From Trichaptum fuscoviolaceum (taxonomy: Eukaryota > Basidiomycota > Agaricomycetes > Hymenochaetales > Trichaptaceae): DNA of 64,000 nucleotides. The position numbers and the translations under genes are program-made. The stretch covers positions 1,614,707 to 1,678,706 of the forward strand of contig CAJSYZ010000008.1 in the NCBI GenBank assembly GCA_910574455.1. The letters are read 5' to 3'. Shown piece after piece: positions 39,937 to 51,959 of this stretch. The stretch's first letter is position 1. Each line of letters begins with the position of its first letter. The notes beneath the pieces are model-generated. The model was not told where the DNA came from. It saw only the letters and a list, made by a program, of their open reading frames with translations, and did no database searches.

Positions 39937-41581
39937 AATAGGCTTGCCTCGAGTACGCATTTTGAAATGCACAGGACAAGGACAAGTGCATCCTTTCGGA
40001 CAGATGTAAACAAAGTGAAAACAAGACAGCACGGAACGTCAACGCAGGAGCCCAATAACGGCTTAGCGCACCGCTTTCAGCCGCATTTCGGGGTGGGTGC
40101 CAAATCGATAACATCGATTTCTTTATGAGAATAAGAGCACGGAGGCAATACGGCGCGAGTCAAAGAGGTCCAAGGAATGAGGGACGCGTCAAGACTTTCT
40201 GATGGTAAGCTCAGGGTGCGTAGTAGGTAGGTGACGAGTGGATAGGTGGCGTATTGACAATACTCATTTCGGTCTCAACCACGACGAGAACAAGACGAGA
40301 CCCAAAACGTGACCTGCTGCCCAGCCACCTCTCGAAAGGCATAAAAGGACGACCCCCACCCCAGCTCGTCTTAACCAGCAACCACCACCACCGACACTCG
40401 ACACTCGACAACAACTCAACCCAATCGCCCGCCATGTCGCAGCGACTCCCTCTGGGCTTCTACTATGGATGGCTAGCAGTCCACAGTCCAAGACGTCAAT
40501 GACCCTCTTGCCCTCGCCGCTCTTAGGGATGGTAAGGTGCCACCACACCTTCCTCTCTGAGACTCACGTTCCTGGCGCGGCTGGGACGTGGGATGTAAGC
40601 CGAACGTAACTGGTCGACGGGACATATGTGGCTCGCAGCTTCCGGAAGCCCTTCATCCAAGTGAGTACACTCCGTCCACATGCGCCAATGGCCCTCCGAT
40701 ACCCGCAGCTCGTGAGGGAGGAACCACCGACTCCCCGCGCAAAACCCTGCTGCAATTGCAGTGAGCGTCAGTCGGTCATCGCGGTCGGCAGGACAGTGAG
40801 TGTTGCCACTTGGTGCGCCCTCCCCGCTCGTTTATACACGCATGACACCTTCGGCCCATGGCAGCGTAGCTACGTGTTGCGCTCGCTCCGGTCGTTTAGA
40901 TAGGTGTTCCTCTGCGTCACGGCGGTGCGAGGGTGGTAAGGCCGACGAGTTGTGCTAGTCACACTCCGGTGCCAGCCACTTCTCGTGGAGACGTGTGCCT
41001 CAAGCTACGTGTGCCTCAAGTTTATCACTAGGTGTGCTTCAAGATATGCGTGCTTCAAGATTCTGTAGCGCGAGATTCCCATCTCCTCATTTCCTGTATC
41101 GCTCTCCCTGGATGGCGGTGGCAACAAGTCCGATTCTTGTTGTCGGGATTGTTAAGTGACGGCTGCGGGGAAACCAACGCCGTCGTCCTGCGCCAGCAAC
41201 TCCTTTGGGTGTCGGTCATCCCCCCAATTTGGCGCAGGCGTACATCCCCATCCTCCCTTCAATGGGCAAGGCGTAGACTTCGATGTATCAATAGTGTAGT
41301 GCAAAATTGCACCCTGGATGGTGGTGGCAGCGAGTCTGACTCTCGCTGCCGGGATGGTTTAGTGGCGGTCTTGGGGCAACCAAGGCCGTCCTCCTGCGAC
41401 CAGCAAGACCCAGACGGGCAAGTTCGGGTGCTGGTTATCCCCCCGAACGTGGCGCAGGTTTTCATCCACATCCTCCCTTCAATGGGCGAGGGATATCCAG
41501 GGATATATATATTATCCTGGCCATTTTTGAAGGGTGTGCTTTGAAATACCCAGGTCGATTACCAGAGCAAGCCAAGATATC
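39937..41581 (-). repeat. Repeat copy B, inverted relative to copy A
   Basis: Matches the reverse complement of 25808-27478 with many substitutions and small indels, most divergent at 40,020-40,110. In + orientation it carries, in order, the ATTTTGAAATGCACAGGACA head, a TATA-like CATAAAAGG (about 40,340) followed by a CACC/CGAC-rich leader and ATG at 40434 in a good context, a GC-rich centre, the inverted CTTGAGGCACAC repeats, and the two hairpin modules near its 3' end. The ATG opens only a short frame (MSQRLPLGFYYGWLAVHS...), and the same site in copy A meets a stop after 7 codons, so a real protein is doubtful. It is probably a captured or element-owned promoter. Confidence 0.8.
41106..41488 (+). 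repeat. Two tandem hairpin modules in repeat copy B
   Basis: Units 41106-41264 and 41312-41488 repeat the same hairpin order. Stems seen: GGCAACAAG/CTTGTTGTC (41120-41144) and GGCAGCGAG/CTCGCTGCC (41326-41350); GACGGC/GCCGTC (41158-41184) and GGTCTTGG/CCAAGGCC (41367-41387); CCTGCGCC/GGCGCAGG (41187-41238) with a bulged counterpart in the second unit; TTGGG/CCCAA (41205-41227) and GTTCGGG/CCCGAAC (41422-41448). A TGGTTTAGTGG stretch near 41355 resembles a Pol III A box. Each stem stays paired although the two units differ. Confidence 0.75.
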
Positions 41582-43386
41582 CGCCCGTTGCAAGAGTTCT
41601 AGTCTGTAAATCCAATTGCACCCCATAAGTGCGTCTAAACGCTCGTGCATTCGTGTACGTTTGGGCCTGACTGACGTTCCTACGTGAGGAGGACGAGCAG
41701 GAATTGACTAGGCAAAACCAAGTCGCGAAGAAATACTATGACAGTCTTTTTCGCGAGTTCGTTGTTTGTAACTTGAAGCATTGCAAGTCGGTGAACGTGA
41801 GTGTATTTCTTGTCGTTCGAATTGGGCTGTTGGCGCAAAGAAGAAGAGGTGCTGTCGGGGATCGGCAAAGAGATGTACCAGCCTTTTGTTTCGGTAGCCT
41901 TAAGCTTCGTAAAATGCCTTGGAGTACGACAAGCAGTTCTACCCGTTGTATAGTATGTAAGGAAAAGGGAGGAGTCGAAGGAAGGAGAGTGACCTAGCTT
42001 CTCAATCCAACTTGAAAGCACAGCCAAACACCGGTAAACACCGGACCACTCTCTCAGCCGCCTCCTTTCCTTATCTCTGGCTCCCACTGGCATGGCGAGC
42101 AGTCTATCTTCGGCGTCCACAGCGTTGAGAGGTGGGAACATCTCACAGCGACCGAAGCACAGCAGCCTATGAAAATATTACCCCTCAGCGCCACCGCAAT
42201 TAGAAGAGCAGAAGTGCGGGGAGACTAGCATATAAGCTCTATAGCTTTTGCAGTTCACCAGAGAAGTCCTAAGCCGATCCGCGGGCACGTTAATCATTCC
42301 TTCGCGTAACTGAACACAAATATATAACAGGATCTTCAAGGTGTTGGCTTAGCGCGGCCGGACGAACTATTGGCGCTCACCATCCGGAGGAGACTCGATG
42401 TCCGGGATGTGCATGAAGAAAGGTTTTATATTGGAGGTTGTTATGGTACTAAGTAGAGGACAGTAAGTACAGGAATGGTAAAGGTAGTTTCTGATTTCCG
42501 TTGTAAGAGTCTATGTTATTCGTCCGTCCGAAGAAGCGGATGAAAGAGATGGAAGGAATGAAAAAAAATATACAACGTAACGTATGCATATTTGTTAAGA
42601 TGATGGATATGAGGCAGAAAAAAAGGTGAACCGATGCAACGTGCGCGGGAAGAACGATATGTGCTGTTGTAAGTTAAGTGAATTGCAGGATTGTTCATTC
42701 TGGGACGAAGGGAAAAGAGTCAGAGTCTGGCACTGGATGAATATACGGATGAAAGTGGAGTGAAGCGAGAGGATGAAATGATAGGGAGTATGAGGCGAGG
42801 CGAGGCGAGGTCAAAAGAACTTTTAAGAAGCGATGAGAAGAGAAGAACTTCAAGTTGGGGGTAAGGTAAGAGAGTGCAGGTAAAGGAACCGAGTCTACTA
42901 AGAATAGGAAAAGCAAAAGCAAAAGCTATGTTATGGCCCCTGACATGAACGGGTGATTCGGGAGGGGGGGTCGGAGGTATACATTTTATTATGTACGAAA
43001 AGAGGACGGGCATGCGAGGCAAGTCGGTTCGAGATCACGTCAGGTGGCAAGTAGACAAGGGGGTAGGGCGAAAAGAGGAAGGCGATGGACACCAGGGCAA
43101 CAGGTCAACGGCAGGCGCTTCGCTCATACAACATGACAGCGAAGTCCGATCAACATGCACATTCGTCCTTGCGTGCGTCTGCGCCCACCAACCAGAGAAT
43201 GTTCAGTGACGCCTCGAGAAAAGGTTAATTACGTAGATTAGCGGGCAGTTGGGATGAATGGGTAGTGTCCGATTAGTTAGTCCGAAAACAAATTTCAGAA
43301 TAAGATGGTTCAATAAATGTGCAGAAATAAAATGTTCAAAGGTTCAAAATGTTTCCAAAGATGAGGGGAAAAGATGGTTCATTGGG
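41582..43386. other. Gene-poor region
   Basis: 1.8 kb without a supportable gene. It includes A/G-rich simple stretches (42,540-42,800, AAAGGAAAAG and GGCGAGGCGAGG types). The minus-strand frame 41,680-42,141 has no known motif and no splice context. Confidence 0.45.
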
Positions 43387-45964
43387 TCACGACGGAGTCC
43401 GAAGTTGCAGAGAGTTCGTGTCCATGTCCGAATTGTCCTGGTGTTGCGCGCGCGGCGCGGAGTCGAGCATTCTGTTCGGCACAATGCAGCGTCAGGTTAG
43501 TGAAAAATGCTCTTTGGCATGTAAAAAGAGCAAAGCCTAAGTGGAATCGAAAGATAGCCGCTGGGCACCCCGGGAAGGAGGGTAAAACAAGAAAGAAACA
43601 GGGAAAGACACACACCTTAACCAAAGCCGTCCACTTCCACTCTTGTCCAGCACGATCTCGTATTCCCTCTCCACCCTGCCAGTGTCCGGACGCCGCATGA
43701 GCGACTCCTGGAGCGCCACCCGGCCCTCGCGCGTGCCCTCGCCCTGGAGGATCCATTCACCCGCCCAGCCCTCGTTCATCAGCCAGCCATCCTCCGCGAG
43801 CCGCGGGTCCAGGTGCGCGTCGAGTGTCGCCAGCCAAGCGTACGTCTTCACGCGCACGAGCCCGCCCGCGCCCATGGCGCCCATCCCCAGGCGCGGCGAC
43901 GCGCTCGGAGACACCGAGGGCGACGATGCGACCGAGATCGTGGTCGTGAGCGGCGCGAGCGTGTAATTCGCCCGGAACGGCGGGAGAGCCAGGCGCAGGC
44001 GCGGGTTGAGCTGCGGGGGTACGATGTGCGAGTAGTAAAACGGAGAAGGTAGCGAGAGAGGGTCCGGGATAGGGGGCGCTTGGTTCGGGTAGTAGATTAG
44101 GAGCCTCTCGCCGTTGTACACCAGCCATCGTCTATGATCCTTTTCTGGGCTCTGTGACTCCTCTGTCTCTTCAATGGGCGGTACATAGCCAAAGTTGCAG
44201 ACAACGTCGCCCGCTGAGAGATGGTCCCAAAGGCCGTCCTCGATGAGCTGATCTTCACAAGTAGCAATGACTTCGTCTGAGAGCGACGAGCAGGGCACGA
44301 ACACCCTAAGGATGGGCGCGCGCGTGCGGCTTGTCGCAGCAACCAGGTCATGCGGGCTTGAGCTACTCGGCGTTGTAACACTATGTCCGCCACTGCCACC
44401 CGAACTCTGCGTCGGTGAGCTATTCAGTGAGCTCTGACTCGAGAGATTCGACGAGCCCAGGAAGCGGCGTTTAGGCGGCTTGAGGATGGCCTCATCGTCC
44501 GAGGCAGAAGCTATCGGGGTTGGAAGCGCCTGAGCTGAGCGCGTAATGCGGCGCCAGCTCCCAGAATAGATGCGCATAGAGGCGGGTTCGGGCGCGGGGG
44601 GCGGGAGGGGGTTCGCGGGTCCGCCAAAAATTGACAGGCGGTTCGCCCGTCGCTGCGGAAGCTGTTGGTCTACAGCAGGTCTCCACGAGCTCGGCCCCGC
44701 ACTTGCGCTCCTCATGGTGAGGCCCCTTGCCGCCGCCGCGCGTCCGCCCGCTCCGATCGCACCAATCGAATTTGCCCCGTACACGGGCGACGCGTTCGAT
44801 TCCGACCCCCACTTCCGCCCATGGCCCTGCCCGTGCCCTTGCCCCTTCTTCGAACGCGCGATAGGTTTGAGGTCGAACTTGGCTTTCGGCAGCTTCACTT
44901 TGGTCATCGTGGCACTTCGTGACGGTGAAGTCCCCGAGTTGCGCGCCTCCTCACTGGACGACGGTGCGCGAGTGTCTTCTGATGGCGACCTGCTCTTACC
45001 CGATCTTCTGTCCCCCGACGAGGACTGAGGGTCAAAGTACGAAAGCGGAGCGGGGAATGTGAGTTCACGCATGCTCGAGCTGGGGGACAATGTTGATGTC
45101 TTCCAGCGCGGGTCCTCCAGCTCTGGGGCGACAGGTTGCATTGTGCTGTGCACCATGTTCTGCAATAATAGCACGGCCCGTGAGTGTACTTGTGATAGTG
45201 ATTGCAGGTGTTTTGTCGTTTCGAACTGCCTTGAAGTGGACGGCTCGTTCATATTCGACGAGAGCAACGAGATGGCGTGCATAGGGTATCGATGCAACGG
45301 CGTCTCCATCGACAGCACTTGAGGTTGAATCACTATGGTCAGAACTTTGCTCGGTGCCACAAGCAATGATTGACTCACTGAGCAGACCCAAGTCAGTGTA
45401 GTCCATCCTGATGGTGTCCTCCCACACCCGCTTGTCCCTCAAGCTCAACGCCCGTCGATATCCAGGTATGAAGTGACCAAAGACCACATCCTTGATCGCT
45501 GGGTCGAGAAATATTCGACGCAAGGAGCGTGACGCGCTGCTCAACCCATGGAAGTCGTTCCAAGATAGGTGATCAAGAAGCCGGGATAGGATTTCAGGCT
45601 TCGCCGATATTGTCGCGAGGCCCGTCGACCCCATGTGCGCATAAAAGCTGGATCGCACCGTCCGCCGACTGTGGGTCTGACTTTTTGGGCTGATGGGCGG
45701 CGAAACCTGAGCTGGCACCGAGCTGTGCGACTGAGCAGCGGCCAGATGCTTCCGCTGCTGGGTGGCGTGCATCATCGTCGGGGGCGTGGGGAGAGGCCGC
45801 CGGGGGAAGGAGACGCGCAGCTCGGTGAGCTCATCGGACTCCGGTGTGGTTGAGAGCGAGTTGGAGAGGAACGGGATGGTGCCGGAGCCAGGCCTGGACA
45901 CACGCTGGAGGAGGGCGTCCGTCGGCGTCGGGGGCAGTTGGATGGTCTGCACGACGGCGGTCAT
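43387..45964 (-). CDS. F-box domain protein, function unknown
   Basis: Putative SCF adaptor. Exons 45964-45379 and 45317-43616 join in frame (DYTDLGLL then MLSMETPLHRYPMHAISLLS), and a short 3' exon 43471-43387 is proposed, giving about 790 aa. An F-box-like core near residue 120 reads LLDHLSWNDFHGLSSASRSL followed by RRIFLDPAIKDVV. The rest is Ser/Pro-rich and low complexity, with an ordered C-terminal block (LDAHLDPRLAEDGWLMNEGW, GEWILQGEGTREGRVALQES, VEREYEIVLDKSGSGRLWL). The last exon is uncertain, because the acceptor after the GTGTGT donor at 43615 could differ. I do not recognise the C-terminal domain. Confidence 0.7.
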
Positions 45965-48650
45965 TGCTGGCCACGGTATCGAGCACGACGACGAGCTCAA
46001 CGCTGGGCGATGGCGACGGGTTGGAGGGAGGAGGGGAGGAAAAGGAAAGGTTTTGTGGATAGTGCCAAGCCCAGCCCGGGCTGTTGTTTGTCAGTTTGAG
46101 GCCCGGTGTCCCTTAGGAACGTGCACCCGGGGCGATGCCAAATCATTTACAATATTTACGATTTATATTTATGCGATGTATACGCCAGTTTAGTCCTGTT
46201 TCCTGTGCAATTTAATCCTGCGATGATGACGGAACGGTTACATTTCGCAGGCATATTATTCCTCCCATCAGATTTGTGTGTATTTCTCAACCCTAGACAT
46301 CACCTGCCACTGCTCGCAGCGTCCGCTCCTCTGCAAAAACGAGAAAAAAACATATTCCGACGCCATGAGCAAGTGGCCCGTCGTCGATCGCGAAGAAGCG
46401 TTTGTCGGCAAAGAAGGGAGTAAGGTTACGCAGACAGGCATTACCGAAGCTCCATTGCATCATCGCCTCCCTTATTACGTTACAGCCTCTCGCTTAACCC
46501 GGTATTTCCCGATCTGGTACCGCCCATTCTCGGCTAAAGCAACGGCAGAGCCATCATCTCAGCGCTTAGCATTCGGTCTGTCAACTTATCTACCTCTCTG
46601 TCACTTTAGCAGACAAAAAAAGAGCAAAATATTTCACCCGAAAATGCTAGTTGATAAAGCACTGGAGGCCAGTTTGGACGGTATTTGGCCCCATGGAGGA
46701 GAGTGTTTCATGACAATCGTGCCGCGCTAAACATAGGTCGCGCCGCCGCGTTCGGGTCTCCCGGATGAATAATATATGGAACGCATAGATCGCAGCACCA
46801 GACGGTCTCCATCGCCGTGCCCAACGTTCATCTAGTTCGATTCGTTCGCGCAGCGATCAGTTGAGTTTGCTTCTTTTCTTTTCTGATTTGAGGTGCAGTC
46901 AGGGCGGAGCGCCAACCATCACATACACGCATCCTAAGCATGTTTTCCGAAAGGAATCGGCGGCGCAGCCCTGTTTCCGAATGTCGTCAGTACATATTCA
47001 AATGTTGACTGTGATCTGCGATAGATTTCCGAGAGCGTTATACACTGGCACGCAGAGGGTATGCATATCCAGCGTCATGAATTTGTTCCAAAGATCACTG
47101 ATAGACGCCCGCCGCCCACGGAAACTGCTCCGAGTACAAGGTACGTTCGGGATTGAGGTATTCCGTAGTCGAGCACGCCCTTCAGCGACCTCATTCTAAG
47201 CGTGGCTAGTACTGAAAGCTGCCTCTCCTTGGGTTCAAGGGATTGTTCCATATATTGTAAATTCGGAACAGATACCGAACGCCGCAAGCAAAACAATCGA
47301 CAGTAAGGTGTGTTTTGCGTATGTCTTGGAGCGACCTTGTACTTGGTCAATTGTCAAGTTGTCACAGCGGGTGGTTGAGCCGAGAGCTTGAGCGATAGTT
47401 GTAACAAGGCGACTCGCAGCCGTAGATTGATCATATGCGCTGAAGACGGCTTATGATCAACACTTGACCTAGTATGATGGTATACTCAGACCTCTTCGGA
47501 TGATTAAAAGTACCCGATGTTCTTGATCTGCGTGGGGAGTCGACAATCCGCCGCTGATCATATCTCCTAATCAGTACAGATCGGAGAGCGAGAATAAGGA
47601 ATCATGAGAGTTAGGGGCTCACTCAGGCATAGCCATGACTTTGCATCCGGATCCGGCTGCTTATAAGCAAGTGACTGTAAGTCTAGGGTCTGCTCAGTTT
47701 CACTGCGATCAACGTTCGACGCCATGCTCACTGGCCGACGGCAACGGTGATAGTCATCGGGCACCTTGAAACCAGATACGGGTGCAGGAATACAAACATG
47801 GAATGCTGCAGCAATGACAAGGATACATCCGAGAGGGAAGTTGACACGAGATCGGATGACTGCAGACGAAGCAAGTCGTTGGTGTGCCCCACATGCGGAG
47901 AACAGGCACGCCAAGATTCAGGACAGCCAGGACCCAAGAACAGAGCTGAAAGCGCACGCACAGGAAGCACAGCTGGGCGTTTCGTCAAATCATCGGCAAG
48001 AAGATGACAGGCCTCGCAATTGAGTGCTGATGGCAAAGGATGGCAGTGCCGCGCCCAAATACCCCTCCCGGGAAAAACCGCTCAGCTGCATATCGCCCAT
48101 CAAACGCGATAAAGGACGAGTGAATTTGGGTTAAATTAGCGTGCGTTGCAAACCATGCCAGAAATCCAGCCGGACGGTTCGGTCGTGATAAGGTCAGGTG
48201 AACTGACCGTAGAGCGTTGAGATACGGTAGCGTCGGTAGCCCAGGCCTAATCAGGTACACCAGGAGGAACTGATGAACTTAGAAGAACGTTTTTGCGGTT
48301 TCGTGCTGTCTGAGATGAATGGAGCGTCGTGTAGACCTAAAGGACGATGGCGTGCTTGCGATTGCCTTAGTTTCGGTGACTTCGGAAGACCGGTGATAGT
48401 TTAACATGATAGTTATACATGGGCAGTAGCAAGATGACTAGGCTTCAATCATACACCATGGTGGTCGAGCTTCGAGAGGCCAACGCAGACCACAGCGATA
48501 GAGATGAAGATGGCAGTAAAGCAAAGAATGTTTGGGCTGTTTAGCTTTGAAGTTGAGGCTATGTAATCCAATGATGACGTAATTTCGATACTCTTTCTTG
48601 CCAGTGGTTACTTGTAGACTCAGGCTCAATCAACTTGACCAACTACAACA
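45965..48650. other. Gene-poor region with one weak ORF
   Basis: 2.7 kb. The only frame worth recording is 46364-46730 (+), 122 codons starting MSKWPVVDREEAF with a reasonable start context but no known motif. The rest shows overlapping short frames on both strands around 47,560-48,040 without codon rhythm. No RNA gene was found. Confidence 0.4.
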
Positions 48651-50024
48651 ATGTCTGATGTATGTCGTCTTTTTGGAATTAAGAAAACCTGCACTAACTT
48701 TCCTCGAATCTCACAGAATCCGCTCGAGCGTGATATCTTTGGTGGCTCTGACTCTGAGCTGTCCTCAGAAGACGAAGGTGAGGAGTAGCCCATAAACCCC
48801 TTTGAGGATTAATACTTATACGCTATTGGTCTTTACAGAGGTACAGGAGCAGCGGCAGGAACGTCGGAAGGCGTCCCCTTCAGCACCTCGGGATGATTAC
48901 GAGAGCTCTGGAGGCGAGTCTGGGGATGACTATGTGCAGGAGAAGGAGAAGACGGTGAAGAAGAAAGTGAGGAGGGAGAGGCGAGAAGAGGAGGAAAGGA
49001 GGCCGAAGAAGAGGAAGAGGAGGGTGCCTGCCCCCACAATTGAGCAGGATTTAGACTCTCTACCTCCTGAGCAAGGTCAATATATCTCAATCATTGCTGT
49101 TGTTTTGACAAAATACTGAAGATACCTTTCGATTCATTGGGTTTTAGCACGTAAATTGCAGGTGCAGATGAAGATTGACGCGATCGTCAAGTCCAAGAAG
49201 CGTCGTCCGAAGAAACGGAAGAAGGACGCAGAGGAAGACGTGTTAGACCGATTTGCGGATGAAGAAGTGTCGCAGCTTCGCGAGGAAATGTTGCGCGCTG
49301 CCCAGGAGGATGACGAAGCAAATCGGGAGAAACTGCCAGCAACTAGCAAACTCAAACTGCTTCCTCGTGTTAAGGAGGTGTTGCAAAAGTATGTCTTATT
49401 TGATTACGATATTGAGAATCAGCCACTAAAACCTATTTTGCTCTTAATAGAGGAGCACTTGCACAGTCCATTATGGACAATAACTTACTTGAAGGTGTCC
49501 GACGGTGGCTTGAACCCCTCCCGGACAGGTCTCTCCCCGCTCTCAACATCCAGATGGTCTTCTTCGAGCAACTTCCAAAGATGTACATTGACACAAACTC
49601 TCTGAAAGAGTCTGGACTCGGGCGCGTCGTGCTCTTCTACACCAAATGCCGACGCGTGACACAGTCCATTCAACGCACCGCCAACGAACTCATCTCCCAG
49701 TGGTCGCGACCTATCATCAAGCGCTCTGCATCGTACCGTGACCGACAGGTACCCACAATCAACATTGACGTTGAGCCCGCCGGCGGAGCGCGCGGAGAGA
49801 AACTGAACCAGATACTGGCCCGCGCGAAGAAAGAAGAGGTGGGCAGGGTGCGGAAGAACGCAGTGACGATCCCGACAATGATTCGCCGGCCATATACGGT
49901 CGCACCGAAAGAAAATGCGGGTATCCTAAGGTCGAATACGAGTGTGGACAACGATATCGAGCGTAGGAGGAGGAATGCGGAGCGATTGAGAGCTATTATG
50001 AGGAAGGGTCAAGGGAAGGCCTAA
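48651..50024 (+). CDS. IWS1: IWS1/SPN1, transcription elongation factor
   Basis: Nuclear partner of SPT6 that travels with RNA polymerase II. Five exons, 48651-48659 (9 nt), 48717-48777, 48839-49075, 49148-49388 and 49451-50024, give 373 aa. The N-terminus is acidic (DIFGGSDSELSSEDE) and then Lys/Arg-rich. The conserved TFIIS N-terminal-like core begins near LPRVKEVLQKGALAQSIMDN and continues NLLEGVRRWLEPLPDRSLPA, LNIQMVFFEQLPKM, SGLGRVVLFYTKCRR and LISQWSRPIIKRSASYRDR. It ends in a basic RRRRNAERLRAIMRKG tail. It is the upstream neighbour of RPT2 on the same strand, 285 bp apart. Confidence 0.93.
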
Positions 50025-50309
50025 TACATTGTGATCTTCTTTGCACGACTTCTTCTGTGTATTCTATGAATGCGATGTACATACTGTTATCCTCACTTCT
50101 ATAGAGAACTTCATATTACTGTACCCCTTTGAACAAAAAAACCGACCAACTATTCTATTATTTTTAATGACGCGGGTCACGTGGGACATTTTCTCGAACG
50201 CGCGTCGTAGGCCTCTCAAGCTTGCGTCAGCTTTACACTTCGTCCTCTACGTCTTCGACGACCATCAATACGTTCATCTTCACTTATCAGACAATTACTA
50301 CCTTGAAAC

Positions 50310-51959
50310 ATGGTATATGCAATTGTGTCTTTCGTCAGAATTACTTTCTAACGTATGTCTAGGGTAACACTGAGTCTGGCTTGCCGCCGCCGCCCGACCA
50401 GGGACAACAAGACAAGGACAAAGCAAAGGAGCAGAAGAAGAAATGGGAACCCCCAGTACCTACTCGCGTAGGAAAGAAGAAGAAGAGGAGGGGACCGGAC
50501 GCAGCGTCTAAACTTCCGCCTGTCTACCCAACAACACGGTGTCGACTGAAACTGCTGAAGATGGAACGTATAAAGGACTACATGCTGTTGGAGGAGGAGT
50601 TTATCCAGAACCAGGAAAGTCTGAAGCCAGAGTCGGCGAGAGAGGAGAAGAACGAGGAGGATAGGACGAAGGTGGATGACCTGCGCGGGACGCCGATGGC
50701 AGTCGGAACGCTGGAGGAAATCATCGATGATGACCATGCCATTATTTCGACTGCTTCTGGTCCTGAGTTCTATGTCTGCATCATGAGCTTTGTGGACAAA
50801 GATGCTCTCGAACCTGGCTGCTCTGTGCTGCTTCATCATAAGACGCAGGCCATCGTAGGTGTGTTACAAGATGATACGGACCCACTTGTGAACATCATGA
50901 AGCTCGACAAAGCGCCAACGGAGAGCTACGCTGATGTCGGTGGTCTAGATGCCCAGATTCAGGAGATCAAGGTCAGTCATGCATTTCTTTGGCTCTACTT
51001 CTATGCTTATGAAACCTCCAGGAAGCGGTAGAACTCCCTCTGACCCACCCAGAATTATATGAGGAGATGGGCATCAAGCCACCAAAGGGTGTTATTCTGT
51101 ATGGTGTGCCTGGTACAGGAAAGACTCTCCTTGCAAAGGCTGTTGCGAATCAGACCTCTGCAACTTTCTTGCGTGTCGTTGGTTCTGAGCTGATCCAGAA
51201 ATATCTTGGTGACGGACCGAAACTCGTCCGGGAACTCTTCCGAGTCGCAGAGGAGCACGCACCGAGTATTGTCTTCATTGACGAGATTGATGCGATTGGA
51301 ACGAAACGGTTCGTCAATCTTTCTATTCTGCAGAGAAGTGCTAGATGTGAGGATAATTCCTTACATGCCATATTGATACTTCTATCTAGGTACGACTCAC
51401 ATTCCGGAGGCGAACGTGAGATTCAACGAACAATGTTGGAACTGCTTAACCAGTTGGATGGGTTCGACTCGCGTGGAGACGTAAAGGTCATCATGGCTAC
51501 GAATAAGATCGAAAGTCTTGATCCTGCCCTCATTCGTCCCGGCAGAATTGACCGGAAGATCGAGTTCCCTCTACCAGACGTGAAGACCAAGCGACACATC
51601 TTCAGGTACGTTTTCAAATGAGATCGTCGCTCACAGAAACGGACTCATCTGTTCTCTGTTTCAAGATTACATACATCACGGATGAACCTCAGTGAAGATG
51701 TTGATCTGGAAGAGTTTGTTATGACAAAAGACGACTTATCGGGTGCAGATATCAAGGCTGTCTGCACCGAAGCCGGCCTTCTGGCTTTACGAGAACGCCG
51801 TATGCGTGTGACGAAGGTCGACTTCGTAACTGCGAGGGAAAGGGTGAGTAGTCTTATACTGGTGATACTCGGAAGTCTATCTTTGCTCATGTACACATGT
51901 TTATAATCTAGGTACTGTACAGAAAGAACGAGGGTACACCGGAAGGCCTATACCTCTAA
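50310..51959 (+). CDS. RPT2: RPT2, 26S proteasome regulatory ATPase (Rpt2/PSMC1)
   Basis: AAA-ATPase of the 19S base ring. It unfolds substrates and opens the 20S gate. Six exons, 50310-50312, 50363-50971, 51022-51308, 51390-51605, 51666-51843 and 51912-51959, give 446 aa. The Met at 50310 is a 3-nt exon followed by [11 protein letters not shown]. Walker A is GVPGTGKT, Walker [12 protein letters not shown], the second region of homology [20 protein letters not shown], and the tail is GLYL, the HbYX motif (Leu-Tyr-Leu) that docks in the alpha ring. Length and sequence are typical of Rpt2. The start-codon-only exon is the sole oddity. Confidence 0.96.

Noticed and set aside
41106..41264. Hammerhead ribozyme (GAAAC seen in the module)
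   Set aside because: The CUGANGA core and matching stems were not found.
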